Source: JAUIIK01 sp963745675 (GTDB taxonomy: Bacteria > Chloroflexota > Chloroflexia > Thermomicrobiales > CFX8). Taken from it: 64,000 bases of DNA. The position numbers were made by a program, and so were the translations under genes. The stretch is from assembly GCA_963745675.1 (NCBI GenBank), contig CAVUYM010000023.1:190474-254473 (forward strand), read 5' to 3'. The notes under the pieces were generated by a model. That model did no database searches and was not told the DNA's origin. It worked only from the letters and a program-made list of their open reading frames with translations. Shown here in pieces: positions 17,585 through 28,007 of the stretch (position 1 is its first letter; each line of letters begins with the position of its first letter).

Positions 17585-18892
17585 TTGGAATCCCTACTCG
17601 TCACTGAGGTTCTGGTCGCAGCCGCAGCACTCGTCCTGCTCGGTATCGCTGCATGGGTAGAAGCAAGCCTTGGAACAGCAAGAGAGCTGACCATTCGCGA
17701 GCTGCTTAGCGACCGGTTGTCAAAATCCCCAGACTCTGATGTGGACGACACGACGCAGATCAGGTCGTCGATGGTGCTCATTCAGATGCTCGCAGCTGGG
17801 ATATCCACAGGTTTGATTGCCCACGCTGCTCTCGATCTCGATATCGAAGGTTCGCTGGCCATTGGCTTAGCCATTGGATCTCTTCTCCAGATCACGCTGG
17901 GCCGCGTGCTACCCGGATTCCTGGCTACGACCCCCGAAGACGTTTGGTCGTCATGGCCGGGGCGTGTCGGGCGCTTACTTCGGGCGCTTTTCTATCCAGT
18001 TGTGTGGCCGGTCGAAAGAATTCAGCGCTATCCTTCGCGATCTCACGGCCGCAACGACGCAAATTCGAACGAACAATCGAGTTTCGGACATCGTGACGGC
18101 GATGCGAACGGTGAGGGGTCTCACTCTGACGAATCATTTTCCGACCAGCACGAGATGATATCTGGCGTGCTCCAGTTGGTGGATGCAACTGCCGACGACA
18201 TTATGGTGCCGAGGCTTGATCTGGTGGCGGTGCCGTCGACTGCGACCGTTGGCGAAACGGTGGACGTTGCGATAAGTGCGGGACACTCGCGGATCCCTGT
18301 ATTTGGCGATAGTATCGATGAAATCCAGGGCATTGTCTACGCAAAGGACCTCTTGCGATTCGTCTCGGAAGAGGGGGTGGATCAAACCATCGATCAGCAT
18401 ACCCGGCCCGCTTATTTTGTCCCTGAATCCAAACGTGTCGACGAGCTTCTCCAGGAGTTGCAGGCGTCAAAGGTTCATCTCGCGATAGTGGTGGACGAAT
18501 ACGGTGGTACCGCCGGCGTCGTTACGATCGAAGATATCCTCGAGGAGATCGTCGGCGAGATTGAAGACGAGTATGATCGTGAATTGCCGCGCATAGAAAA
18601 TTGCGATGATGGATCGATTGTCGTTGACGGCAGGCTCCTCGTTGAGGATGTACTGAACGAACTTGACTTGTACTGGGATGAACGAGCGCAGGGTACAGTA
18701 GCAGGACTCATCCAGCGCGAACTTGGTCGAATTCCCAAACCTGGCGACGCAATCGAGACGGATGGCTTGCGGTTAGTTGTCGAGACCGTCGAGCGCAGGC
18801 GGGTGCGGCGCGTCAACTGCGTTCGTATCCCGGTAGAAACAGAGCGTGCGGATGACCAGGATGTCGCCACGCAGTCTCAGAATTCCCACTAG
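17585..18892 (+). CDS. CorC/HlyC-type transporter-associated protein with CBS pair
   Basis: 435 residues. N-terminal hydrophobic segments (about 5-25, 60-80, 90-115) resemble a shortened CNNM/DUF21 membrane domain. A variable hydrophilic stretch follows, then a CBS pair opened by DATADDIMVPRLDLVAVPS with GIVYAKDLL and VVDEYGGTAGVVTIEDILEE. A CorC_HlyC C-terminal domain ends the protein (about 345-420). Relatives bind adenosine nucleotides and are linked to magnesium or cobalt efflux. TTG 17585 has GGAGG seven bases upstream. The biotin ligase gene starts inside its 3' end. Confidence 0.85.
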   Translation: MESLLVTEVLVAAAALVLLGIAAWVEASLGTARELTIRELLSDRLSKSPDSDVDDTTQIRSSMVLIQMLAAGISTGLIAHAALDLDIEGSLAIGLAIGSLLQITLGRVLPGFLATTPEDVWSSWPGRVGRLLRALFYPVVWPVERIQRYPSRSHGRNDANSNEQSSFGHRDGDANGEGSHSDESFSDQHEMISGVLQLVDATADDIMVPRLDLVAVPSTATVGETVDVAISAGHSRIPVFGDSIDEIQGIVYAKDLLRFVSEEGVDQTIDQHTRPAYFVPESKRVDELLQELQASKVHLAIVVDEYGGTAGVVTIEDILEEIVGEIEDEYDRELPRIENCDDGSIVVDGRLLVEDVLNELDLYWDERAQGTVAGLIQRELGRIPKPGDAIETDGLRLVVETVERRRVRRVNCVRIPVETERADDQDVATQSQNSH

Positions 18893-19433
18893 CTCCAATC
18901 TGCCGCCGTGGACCGTCGAGTGGTATGAATCGCTGGATTCGACGATGGAACGCGCAAAGGAACTCGCACAAACAGAGAATTCCGTTGGGCGAGTCGTCGT
19001 TTCCGATTACCAATCGCAAGGACGCGGGACACATGGTCGATCGTGGATAGCTCCGCGAGGAACCTGCCTGATGTTCAGCTTCGTCATCCAACCGCGCATA
19101 GCCATCCCGGAGCTGGCGAAGCTACCTGCGATGATTGCTGCGATGGTTCGGGATGATTTGAATTCACGCTTTCGAGCAAATGTTGCTGTTGATCCTCCGA
19201 ACGACTTGACGATTCGTGGCCGTAAGCTCGCGGGAGTCCTCTGTCAATCGCACCTGCGCGGAAAGAATATTGAATGGGTTGTCTGCGGAGTTGGTCTCAA
19301 TACGAATCTTTCGGCGACTGAAGCTAGCGTGCCGGATAGCACAAGTCTGTCGATTGCCTGCGGGGGCCGCTATTGTCACAAAGAATTGCTTGACTACCTA
19401 TTAACGGCACTTGATCCACTTCGGCAACTGTAA
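18846..19433 (+). CDS. Biotin-protein ligase-like protein, short and atypical
   Basis: About 195 residues with the catalytic fold of BirA: WYESLDSTMERAKELA, DYQSQGRGTHGRSW and GRKLAGVLCQS, then WVVCGVGLNTNL. The usual KWPNDL sequence is changed to VDPPNDL (D116, P117), removing the conserved lysine before WPND. The lysine in GRKLAG is kept. No N-terminal DNA-binding domain is present, and the C-terminal SH3-like domain is missing or cut, since family members are 240-320 residues. It could still ligate biotin, but a change of activity should be considered. The start is GTG 18846 or ATG 18852, both inside the CorC gene, implying coupling. Confidence 0.72.
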   Translation: MRMTRMSPRSLRIPTSSNLPPWTVEWYESLDSTMERAKELAQTENSVGRVVVSDYQSQGRGTHGRSWIAPRGTCLMFSFVIQPRIAIPELAKLPAMIAAMVRDDLNSRFRANVAVDPPNDLTIRGRKLAGVLCQSHLRGKNIEWVVCGVGLNTNLSATEASVPDSTSLSIACGGRYCHKELLDYLLTALDPLRQL

Positions 19434-19553
19434 CCGGATCGGTCTTTGGTTGCCCGTCCAGAGACGTAGCCCATATACTCAGAAGCCAATGCGACGCCAT
19501 TCCTGGGTGGGAAAGCTGAGGGCGATCGCCAGGGGAGGGAACAAACACGCAAC

Positions 19554-20783
19554 ATGCTCGACCTACAATTGACCGATGAGCAAGCACAAGTTCGAGATAT
19601 GGTCCGTGAGTTTGCGGAACGCGAAGTAGCCCCGCACATTCAGCAATGGGAAGCTAATCAGGATTTTCATCCGGAAGTCTTGTTGAAGATGGGTGAACTG
19701 GGAATTCTCGGGCTGCCGATCCCGGAGGAGTATGGCGGCGGCGGGTTCGACTACATATCGCTGGCGCTTGCCTGCGCTGAATTGGAACGTGTTGACACGT
19801 TTCTGCGCGTTGTGATGAGCGTCCACGTCGGTCTCAATTCGCTAGCGATGCTCCAGTGGGGTACCGAGGAGCAGAAGCAGAAGTATTTGCGTCCTCAGGC
19901 TGAAGGCACGAAGTTGTCAACATTCGCACTCACCGAACCGGGCGCTGGCACAGATGCCGGCAACATCCAGTCGACGGTCACGAAGGACGGCGACGACTAC
20001 ATTCTCAACGGCGAAAAGATGTGGATATCGTTGGCTGACACGGCCGATCACATCCTGACTTTTGCAACGCTGGATCGATCGAAAGGCCACCGCGGTCTCA
20101 CCGCATTCATCATCGAGCAAGGCTGGGAAGGCATAACCTCCGGTCCGTTGAAGGGCAAGCTCGGCGTGCGCGCCGGTAGCACCGGATGGCTTGCATACGA
20201 CAATGTCCGCATTCCTGCGGCGAATCGCGTTGGTGAAGAGGGCGAAGGCTTCAAGATCGCGATGACCTGTATCGACCAGGGGCGATTCACGGTCGGTGCG
20301 GGTGCAATTGGCTTGATTCAGGCTTGTCTGGATGCCAGCGTCAAGTACTGCCACGAACGCGAAGCTTTTGGCCAGCCAATAGGTAACTACCAGCTCATTC
20401 AGCAGAAGATCGCTTACATGGTAGCGGGACTCGAAGCGTCAAAGGGACTCATCCTCAAGGCCGCCCAACTCAAGAATGTGGGCATCCGTAACACTCGCGA
20501 AACGTCGCTTGCCAAGTGGTACGCCTGCGATCAGGCGTTGTCGGCTGCGGATGAAGCGATTCAGATCCATGGCGCATACGGATACTCAAACGAGTACCCG
20601 GTAGAGCGCTACTGGCGTAATGCACGCGGCGCGGTGATCTACGAGGGAACTCGGGAATTACATCAATTGATCCAGGCAGGTTACGAACTTGGCGAACGCA
20701 GCGACCGTGAGCTTCGCTGCCCGCAGCCTCCGGCGCAGGGCTTTGAGGCGGCCGGCCAGCTTGACCAGCTGCGTTTGTTTTAG
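19554..20783 (+). CDS. Acyl-CoA dehydrogenase
   Basis: 409 residues, complete. FAD-site signatures include FALTEPGAGTDAGN and the W-I-S loop in KMWISLADTADH. The catalytic-base region is YEGTRELHQLIQ, with the Glu in the position used by short-chain and glutaryl-type enzymes. It oxidises an acyl-CoA to the enoyl-CoA and passes electrons to an electron-transfer flavoprotein. Thiolase, enoyl-CoA hydratase and fixABC follow on the same strand, forming a beta-oxidation set. ATG 19554 opens MLDLQLTDEQAQVRDMVREF, the usual family beginning. The last 20 residues extend slightly beyond the family end. Confidence 0.92.
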   Translation: MLDLQLTDEQAQVRDMVREFAEREVAPHIQQWEANQDFHPEVLLKMGELGILGLPIPEEYGGGGFDYISLALACAELERVDTFLRVVMSVHVGLNSLAMLQWGTEEQKQKYLRPQAEGTKLSTFALTEPGAGTDAGNIQSTVTKDGDDYILNGEKMWISLADTADHILTFATLDRSKGHRGLTAFIIEQGWEGITSGPLKGKLGVRAGSTGWLAYDNVRIPAANRVGEEGEGFKIAMTCIDQGRFTVGAGAIGLIQACLDASVKYCHEREAFGQPIGNYQLIQQKIAYMVAGLEASKGLILKAAQLKNVGIRNTRETSLAKWYACDQALSAADEAIQIHGAYGYSNEYPVERYWRNARGAVIYEGTRELHQLIQAGYELGERSDRELRCPQPPAQGFEAAGQLDQLRLF

Positions 20784-20843
20784 ACCCAACCGGCTATTCA
20801 TTCTACGAGCGCACTACAGCGCGAGACGCAGGGAGCGTGAGAC

Positions 20844-22024
20844 ATGCCAGGCACCGTCATATTAGAAGGAGCTCGCACGCCGTTCGGACGATTAGGTGGA
20901 GGATTGGCGAGCCTGTCGGCAGTTGAGCTTGGTTCGATAGCAGCCGCGGAAGCGATGAAGCGCTCGAACGTTCAAGCTGCAGATATCGACCATCTCGTCA
21001 TCGGGCAGGTGTTGCAAGCAGGTTCGGGACAGATTCCCTCGCGCCAGGTTGGATTCAACATCGGACTGGCCAGCACGGTTACATCCGACACGATCAATCG
21101 CGTCTGTGGCAGCGGAATGCGGGCCGTAACGCTGGCTGATCTCCTGATCAACGCCGGCGAATACACGACAGTCATTGCCGGCGGTATGGAGAGCATGAGC
21201 AACGCGCCATACCTGCTGAAGAAGGCGCGCTTCGGCTATCGCATGGGGAATGGTGAACTCCTTGATTCGATGGTCGACGACGGTTTGATCTGCGCCGTTG
21301 CGAACGTGCACATGGGGATCCATGGTTCCAATGTGGCGGCTGAGAACGAGTGTAGCCGTGGCGTACAGGACGAATACGCCTATCGAAGTCACATGAAAGC
21401 CCAGGCTGCCTACGACGAAGGACGGCTGCAGGACGAGATCGTCCCCGTTGAGATTCCGGGCCGTCGTGGCGCGGTTACCATCGTTGATCGTGACGAATCC
21501 ATTCGAGCCGACACGACCGTCGATGCGCTAGGGCGGCTACGGCCGGTGTTCGATGCCGACGGAAGCGTTACCGCTGGAAATGCGCCGGGCGTCAACGACG
21601 GGGCTGCGGCCATGATTGTTACGACGAGCGAACATGCCGCTGAACTTGGCGTCAAGCCGCTCGCGACGATCGTGGCCCACGCAACATCAGCATGGGATGT
21701 GCCATATCTGGCATACACTCCGCACCTTGCCGGTGCGGCGGCGCTTGAGAAAGCCGGGCTGACAATCGACGATATGGAAGTTGTGGAGATAAACGAGGCT
21801 TTCGCCAGCGTCGCGGTCATAAGTTCCGGGCGTCTCGGCATCGATCCCGATAAGGTGAATCCGAATGGCGGCGCGATTGCCCTTGGACACCCTATTGGCG
21901 CGTCTGGCGCGCGCTCCTCCTTACGCTGGCTTACGAATTGCGCCGGCGCGGTGGCGGCTACGGTCTCGCCGCAATTTGTTCCGGCGGCGCGCAAGGCGAC
22001 GCGGTTGTGATCCGGGTCGATTAG
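20844..22024 (+). CDS. Thiolase (acetyl-CoA acetyltransferase), one frame change near the end
   Basis: Thiolase with nucleophile Cys in NRVCGSGM, GGMESMSNAPY, EINEAFA and NGGAIALGHPIGASGAR. After the GASGAR motif the frame must shift near 21908. The correct continuation reads LLLTLAYELRRRGGGYGL, then the second active-site Cys in ICSGGAQGDAVVI, ending at TAG 22022. Without the shift the last 40 residues are unrelated sequence. It cleaves or forms acetoacetyl-CoA. ATG 20844 has AGGGAG eight bases upstream. It sits between the dehydrogenase and the hydratase genes, so it is part of the same fatty-acid or butyrate pathway. Confidence 0.9.
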
Positions 22025-22057
22025 ACGGCCAATCCATAGTTTGGAGAGGCGGCTGAG

Positions 22058-22828
22058 TTGGCAGTAAGCGCTGAAATTCGGGGCAGGGTTGCGATTGTGA
22101 CGATGGAACGTCGCGAGGCGCTTAACGCCTTCGATACCCAACAGCTCAACGCACTGATCGAATGCCTCAGCGGGGTTCTGGACGACGATCAGGTGCGTGC
22201 TGGTGTCTTGACCGGCTCCGGTGATCGCTCGTTTGCGGCTGGTGCTGACATCAAAGAGATGAACTCAAAGTCTCCGGCGGAAGCCGTCGAATTTTCCCGG
22301 CTGGGCCATAAGGCGGCTTCCATGCTTGAAGACAGCCCGATTCCGTGGATTGCGGCAGTCAATGGCTATGCATTCGGAGGTGGCTGTGAAATATCGCTGG
22401 CCTGCGATATCCGGCTCGCAAGTGAGAACGCTGTTTTCGCCCAGCCAGAAGTGGGTCTTGGCATCCCTCCGGGCTGGGGAGCGACTCAGCGGCTTGCCCG
22501 AGTCGTTGGACCGGGGATGGCCGCCGAGATGATCCTCTCTGGTCGCTGGGTCAGGGCTGACGAGGCTTTGCGCATCGGGCTGGTGAATGCAGTCCATTCG
22601 CAGGATGAACTACTTGAAAAGGCTACCGAGTTGGCCGCGACAATTGCCTCAAATTCCCCTACTGCCGTCCGGGCCTCAAAGCGCCTGATGCAAGTGGCGC
22701 GAGATGGGCCGCTTGCGATCGGCCTGGAGCATGAGGCCCAGGCGTTCGCCCTGCTGTTCGGTGGTGCGGACCAGCGTGAAGGAATGGCAGCGTTCCTTGA
22801 AAAACGGGACGCAAATTTCGATGGATAG
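22058..22828 (+). CDS. Enoyl-CoA hydratase
   Basis: 256 residues of crotonase fold. The oxyanion loop is AAGADIKEM, and GYAFGGGCEISLACDIRL carries one catalytic Glu. AQPEVGLGIPPGWGATQRLAR carries the other. It hydrates enoyl-CoA produced by the neighbouring dehydrogenase. The start is TTG 22058 in AGTTGGCAGTAAGC, with GGAGAGG upstream. The ORF is intact, unlike the flanking thiolase and flavoprotein genes. Confidence 0.92.
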   Translation: MAVSAEIRGRVAIVTMERREALNAFDTQQLNALIECLSGVLDDDQVRAGVLTGSGDRSFAAGADIKEMNSKSPAEAVEFSRLGHKAASMLEDSPIPWIAAVNGYAFGGGCEISLACDIRLASENAVFAQPEVGLGIPPGWGATQRLARVVGPGMAAEMILSGRWVRADEALRIGLVNAVHSQDELLEKATELAATIASNSPTAVRASKRLMQVARDGPLAIGLEHEAQAFALLFGGADQREGMAAFLEKRDANFDG

Positions 22829-22868
22829 CTTGATTGCCCGAATCGAGTGCTAGTTTCAGGGAGCCTTC

Positions 22869-23630
22869 GTGAAGATTCTGAGCCTTCTTGAAGCAGGTGC
22901 CTGATCCAAATTCGCTGCGCTTCGACGGAGATGGTCGTTTCGCGCCAAATACTGCCCGGGTTGTCAACGAGTATGACGAGTATGGTCTTGAGGCTGCGCT
23001 GCGCCTGAAGGAGTCCGACGATAGCGTCGAGATCGCCGTTCTCTCACTCGGCCCGGCGTCTGCAAAAGATGCTGTGTCGCGTGGTCTGGCGATGGGCGCT
23101 GACCGGGGGATTCTGGTTACTTCCGACGCTCCGAACCGTGGATCGCTCGAGACTGCCCGCGCGATAGCGAAGATTGCAGGCTGATGAGGACTTCGACCTC
23201 ATCTGGCTCGGCCACGAGTCGAGCGACAGCGGGACCGGAAATCTTGGTCCTCAGCTGTCGGCGATTGCTGGAGGTGCCGTTCGTCACCAACGTCGTGGCG
23301 TTCGAGCTTGAGGACAGCGGTACAGCGCTGATCACGCGAGAAATCGAAGATGGGCATGCCCAGGTTCGAGCATCGTTGCCGTTGATTCTCTGCGCTCTCT
23401 CCGGACTTGATGAGCCGCGATATCCATCGCTGAAGGGGATCATGGCTGCCCGGCGTAAGCCTGTAGCGAGATTGCATATGAGTCGCTTGAGGTCGAGCCG
23501 AGCGATGTCGTATGGAGTGATTTGCGCGAAGAGGAACGCACGATAAGCGGCACGATCATAGATGACCGAAGATCCTGAGGAAGCTGCGACGAAACTGGTT
23601 GCGTTGCTTCAGGAGCGAAACCTGATTTAG
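22869..23630 (+). CDS. fixA: Electron transfer flavoprotein beta subunit, FixA type (several frame changes)
   Basis: Read in pieces, the protein begins VKILSLL, then KQVPDPNSLRFDGDGR, EYDEYGLEAALRLKE and LGPASAKDAVSRGLAMGADR. It continues through DLIWLGHESSD, VPFVTNVVAFELED, EPRYPSLKGIMAARRKP and ends in EEAATKLVALLQERNLI. This is the FixA/EtfB adenine-nucleotide-binding subunit in full length (about 250 residues). Frame changes are needed near 22890, 23180, 23265, 23465 and 23573. With FixB and FixC it passes electrons from an acyl-CoA dehydrogenase or NADH to quinone or ferredoxin. GTG 22869 has AGGGAG six bases before it. Confidence 0.85.
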
Positions 23631-23651
23631 TCGCATGATGGAGATACTTTG

Positions 23652-24659
23652 ATGTCCTCGGATGCCGTCATTCTCGTTGTCATTGAAACGAGCGCCGGCG
23701 TCGCTCGCGAGCAATCGTTCGAATTGCTTGCCGCTGCCCGTGTCGATGGAGTCCGGCGCCGATTCACGCCGTCGTCATAGGATGTGACGTTGCGGAGATT
23801 GCGAGTTACGTTGCAGAGTCATGGTGCAGGCACTGTCCACCTTGTGGATACGGACCGGCTTCGAGCGATATTCCACGGCTGGCTATGTAGCGGCGATCGA
23901 AGCCGCGATCGAGGCATGCGAACCGTCCGTTGTCCTGATTTCTGGGACGACGTCTGGTCGTGATCTCGCTCCATATCTGGCCGCCAAACGAGGTCAGGAG
24001 TGCTTGACCGATTGCACGACATTCCGCATTGAAGATGAGCGAGTAGTTGGCATGTGCGGCCCGTCTACCAGGGCAAGATGATTGCTGACGTCTCCATTCC
24101 CGCGGAGTTCACCGACATTGTATCTGTACGGGCCGGAGCGTTCGAGCCACCAGCTGGAAAGCGAAGCCGGCAGCGTCGTGGACCTGGACCTCGATCCTTC
24201 CGCGGTCGCGATGCCGGTCGAGTTCGTCGGATTGAGCCAGGCAAAAGGCGGGGATACGGCGCTTGAAGATGCCGACATCGTCGTTGCAGGTGGGCGCGGA
24301 GTAGGCTCGGCGGAGCAATATCAGATCATTCTCGATCTCGCGGAAGCGCTTGGGGGCGCGGTCGGCGCGACGCGGGCGGTGACCGATCTAGGGTGGCGCC
24401 CCACCACGAGCAGATTGGCCAAACTGGAGCGAATGTGCGTCCGCAGCTCTACGTCGGGGTCGGAGTCAGCGGAGCAGTCCAGCACGCGGTCGGGATGCAG
24501 AACTCCGAGACGATTGTTGCGATCAACCGCGATCCGGATGCACCGATTTTCCGGTTGGCGGAAATCGGCGTCGTGGGTGATCTGCACGAGATCGTTCCCC
24601 ACCTGATCTCCCAGCTCCGCGCCGCTCGGGACGTCCTAAGTGGAAGAGGAACGTTTTGA
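23652..24659 (+). CDS. fixB: Electron transfer flavoprotein alpha subunit, FixB type (several frame changes)
   Basis: The protein begins at ATG 23652 (MSSDAVILVVIE) with GGAG upstream. The recognisable pieces are HAVVIGCDVAEIASYVAE, GTVHLVDTDRL, VLISGTTSGRDLAPYLAAK and RPVYQGKMIADVSIP. The FAD-binding C-terminal part follows: DADIVVAGGRGVGS, GATRAVTDLGW, QLYVGVGVSGAVQHAVGMQN, ETIVAINRDPDAPIF and VGDLHEIVPHL. All essential FAD motifs are present once frames are joined. At least five frame changes are needed between 23750 and 24420. It ends by overlapping the fixC start by 20 bases. Confidence 0.85.
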
Positions 24660-25941
24660 CGCGGTAGTCGTCGGCGCTGGACCAGCTGGCGCTGCTGCGG
24701 CAATCGAAATGGCCCGGGCCGGGCTGGAAGTCGTCGTCATTGAACGAGGCTCCTTCGCTGGCTCGAAAAATCTCATGGGCGGCATTCTCTACCATCAACC
24801 TACCGAAGAGATCGTTCCGGGATTTGCCGAGTCTGCGCCGCTGGAACGTCCGATCTTCGAGCAGCGATATATGCTGCTCACGGAGGATGCCCACATCGGT
24901 CTCTCCTACCGTACCCAGCAGTTCGCAAAACCTCCGCACAACGCGTATTCGGTGTTGCGTGCTGACTGGGATCAATGGTTCGCGGCATCAGGCGGAGGAA
25001 GCTGGTGCCTTCATCATCCCGGAGATGGTCGTCACCGATCTTCTCTGGCAGGATGGCCGCGTCGACGGCGTGACGACTGGCATGCCTGATGGTGACGTTC
25101 ACGCCAATGTCGTCGTCCTCTGCGACGGCGCAAACTCGCTTCTGGCTCAGAAAGCCGGACTCCACCGGGAGTGGCAGCCGAACGAGCAGGCGCTCGTCGC
25201 AAAGGAACTCATTCAGCTCGATGAGAAGACGATCAACGAGCGATTCAATCTTCACGATGGCATGGGCGTTGCGATGGAGATTTTTGGCGCGTCAACGGCT
25301 TATCTGCTCGGTTATGGCTTCATCTACACGAACAAGTCGTCGATGAGCATCGGTACTGGCGCGTTGCTATCGGATCTGATAGAAAGCGGCCTCAACGTCT
25401 CGGATCTACTGAACCGATTCAAAGCTCATCCGTCGATCGCGCCTTTGATCGAGGGTGGCGAGACGGTTGAGTACGCCGCCAAACTCATTCCTGAGCGTGG
25501 GTGGCAAGCGATGCCGACGCTCTATGCGGATGGCGTGCTGGTGGCCGGGGACGCCGCGATGTTCTCGAACCCACTCAATCGTGAAGGCGCGAATCTGGCG
25601 ATGATCTCCGGCATGATGGCCGGCGAGACGGTCTGCGCGCGCGAAAGAGCGAAATGACTATTCGGCTGCGACGCTGTCCTACTATCGTGAATTGCTTGAG
25701 GAATCAGTCGTCTTCAAGGATCTGCACAAAATCCGCAACGTCACCGACTTCGCCCACGAGCGCCCGTATCTTGCTGGACGAGGTCCCGGAGGTGGTGTCG
25801 CAGGCGCTGCGGACCTATCTGACGGTCGACGGGGAGCCGAAAAAGGACAAGCAGTCATCGATCATCCGGCTGTGTTCGGACAGCCTGCCGATTCGGCGGA
25901 CACTCCGAGACCTCAAGGCTGCGAAGAAAGCTCTCGGCTAA
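24640..25941 (+). CDS. fixC: FixC-type flavoprotein-quinone oxidoreductase (several frame changes)
   Basis: About 430 residues. The FAD Rossmann motif is VVVGAGPAGAAAAIEMARAG, followed by KNLMGGILYH, then EYAAKLIPERGW and GVLVAGDAAMFSNPL. The frame changes near 24995 (before AFIIPEMVVTD), near 25640 (after GETVCAR) and near 25770 (before EVPEVVSQAL). The C-terminus ends LRDLKAAKKALG. FixC accepts electrons from FixAB and passes them to quinone or ferredoxin at the membrane. FixX, the small ferredoxin that usually follows, is not found downstream. The next gene is convergent and overlaps the last four bases. Confidence 0.85.
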
Positions 25942-27798
25942 GACTCCAGATGCTTGGCCGGGATGGCCTTGCGCCACTCGCTATCCAGACCATCTTCGGT
26001 GACGCCGTAGAAGACGCGAAGTTCCGGCCATCACGGTAAACGAGGTTGTAATCGCTCGCTGGCGTTTCGCGGCTTGTAGGCTTTCCAGAAACCTCTGCCA
26101 TTCACCCAGGAAACATCGTCGGCTGAGAATTCGTGCTGTTCTTTTTGCGTGATCGCGTAGCGCCAGAGAGCGCGAGCTGAATCCCGGGTGACGTTATGTA
26201 CGACCTTGAGATTTCTCAGATCGCGCATCGAATGGTAGATGACTCCTTCGCGTTCACTCGAGTCGACGATTTCAACGCCGGTGCGGGGGAGCGGAATCTG
26301 CTGCGTCCTCAATCGTCTTCCTGGGGCTTCGGGTGATGATTCCTCGGGCACGGGCTCGGCACTCTGTCGCCGCCGGATTCGACGCGCGGGAGCTGCTGGC
26401 TCCTGCGCGCCATTTGGCTGCTTCGCCCCCGAGCAGCGGCAGTACGCTCTGTTCAGACTCCAGACCCGATTTCACCAGATCGACAATCTCATCTCGCATC
26501 GCCAGAGTCGTATCGCCCTCCTGGCGGACATAGATGTTGCCCGGCGCGACAGCGTAGGGCTTCTCATGTCCGGTCGGGACGGTGACGATCACGATTTGCT
26601 GTCGCCTGTGACTGCCGACATCGGTCGCAATCGTGATTGGCGGGGTTACATGGCGGGCGACATCCTCTTTCAGTTCTTCCGAAATCTTCGCTGCATCCTG
26701 TGACTCCGCGAACCTCGTCCTTTGGATTTGCGGAAAGTCCGATGAAAATCGTCCCGCCATTTTCATTGGCCAGAGCGACGACATCTCGCAAGATCGGACT
26801 TAAGCGTCCGCGCCGCTTGGGAGGATTCTCATGGAACGACTGGACAAACGTATTGCCTTCGCTTCTGGCTGTTCGGATGAAATCGTAAGGATCGCGGGAA
26901 GGTCTGTATGGGCGCGTGCGGTTGAACTGTTCGGATTCGAAGAGTTCTCGCAGCGCTTCAAAAGTTGGCTCAGGCAGATGTACCTCGGTCATCCGGTCGC
27001 CGACACCAAGATCTTTCTCCCTGGCGGGATTGCGGTTGAGACGGTGTGCGTCAGAGCCCTGAATGATATGCAGCCGTCGCGGATAGTCGGGCTTCGATCC
27101 GTTGAAAAATTTGCGCGTGCTGCGCCGGCTGTTGTTCTCAAGATCGGTCGCTTCAAGCGCATGAATCAACGGGCTCTGGGTAAATGCGATCTTCGTTTGA
27201 CCACCAAATGGCATGTTTTGCATGGCGATTCCATGCGTCGAATTGACATGTGCCGGGATGACGAGCGCACCTGCGTCATGGAGTATGTCGTAGGCGTTCA
27301 GTACGTCGGTTGTTGCTCCAACGACTCCGGTGCCCTCTTCAATTTGCGCCTCGGGGATGTTGAGGTCGAGCAGCGTGTGTTCGAGTTTTCGGATCGACGT
27401 ATCGGGAGGAAATATCCCGAGAATATGAAATCCAAAGGTGGCCGTGAATTCGACGCCCGGGAAGTACGAGAATCTTCGACAATAAGCCGACGATATTCAT
27501 CGAGCTGGGCGAGCTCTTCCTGGCTGATGCGGCCCAGCGTCTCCAGCAAGGAAAGATTCTCGAGGCCGCGTTGCAATGACGCATAGCCCTCAACGGTATT
27601 GTGATCGGTAATGGCTATGATGTCGGCCGAGCGAGTTTCAGCCCGCCGGAGGATGTCAAGGAGGGTGACGCCGGGCTCCTGATAATCAGCGGATGCGGGG
27701 GTATGGAGGTGGAGATCGATGCGGTACCAGTTGAGATCTCTGGTGTCTCGACCCCGCCGTTCACGTGTACGGGACTGGCGGCTTCTAGACAATGTCAA
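25938..27798 (-). CDS. PHP domain fused to AlbA_2 (Schlafen-type) domain, frame broken
   Basis: The N-terminus reads LNWYRIDLHLHTPASADYQ and IIAITDHNTVEGY, the metal motifs of PHP phosphoesterases; HIIQGSDAHRLN is the later PHP histidine block. From about residue 290 the AlbA_2 pattern appears: EGNTFVQSFHENPP, then VALANENGGTIFIGLSAN, then PYAVAPGNIYVRQEGDTTLA. This is the putative nucleic-acid-binding module of divergent AAA-4/Schlafen proteins. The last part (HSMRDLRNLKVVHNVTRDSARALWRYAI and beyond) is unassigned. At least five frame changes are needed. TTG 27798 has AGGA upstream. A nuclease or RNA-processing role is possible but inferred. It converges on fixC with a four-base overlap. Confidence 0.7.
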
Positions 27799-28007
27799 GA
27801 GTTCCTATCTTTGAAATGTAGGCCAGTAGATCGCGAAAATTTTGAGACGCGAATCTCTGTCGATTGTATCAACGTGTGCCATATGACCGCTGGAAGTGAA
27901 GCTAGACGACTCTGATACCATGCTAGACTGCGGCCCCGAACGGTTCGTCATCGGACTCCCGTTTATGCCCGTCGAATGAGCCGTCGTTAAGGAGAGTGTA
28001 ATCTGGC

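Noticed and set aside
22869..24659. Programmed ribosomal frameshifting in the fixA and fixB genes
   Set aside because: Five or more shifts per gene at ordinary sequence, without slippery heptamers or conserved structures, fit indel errors better.
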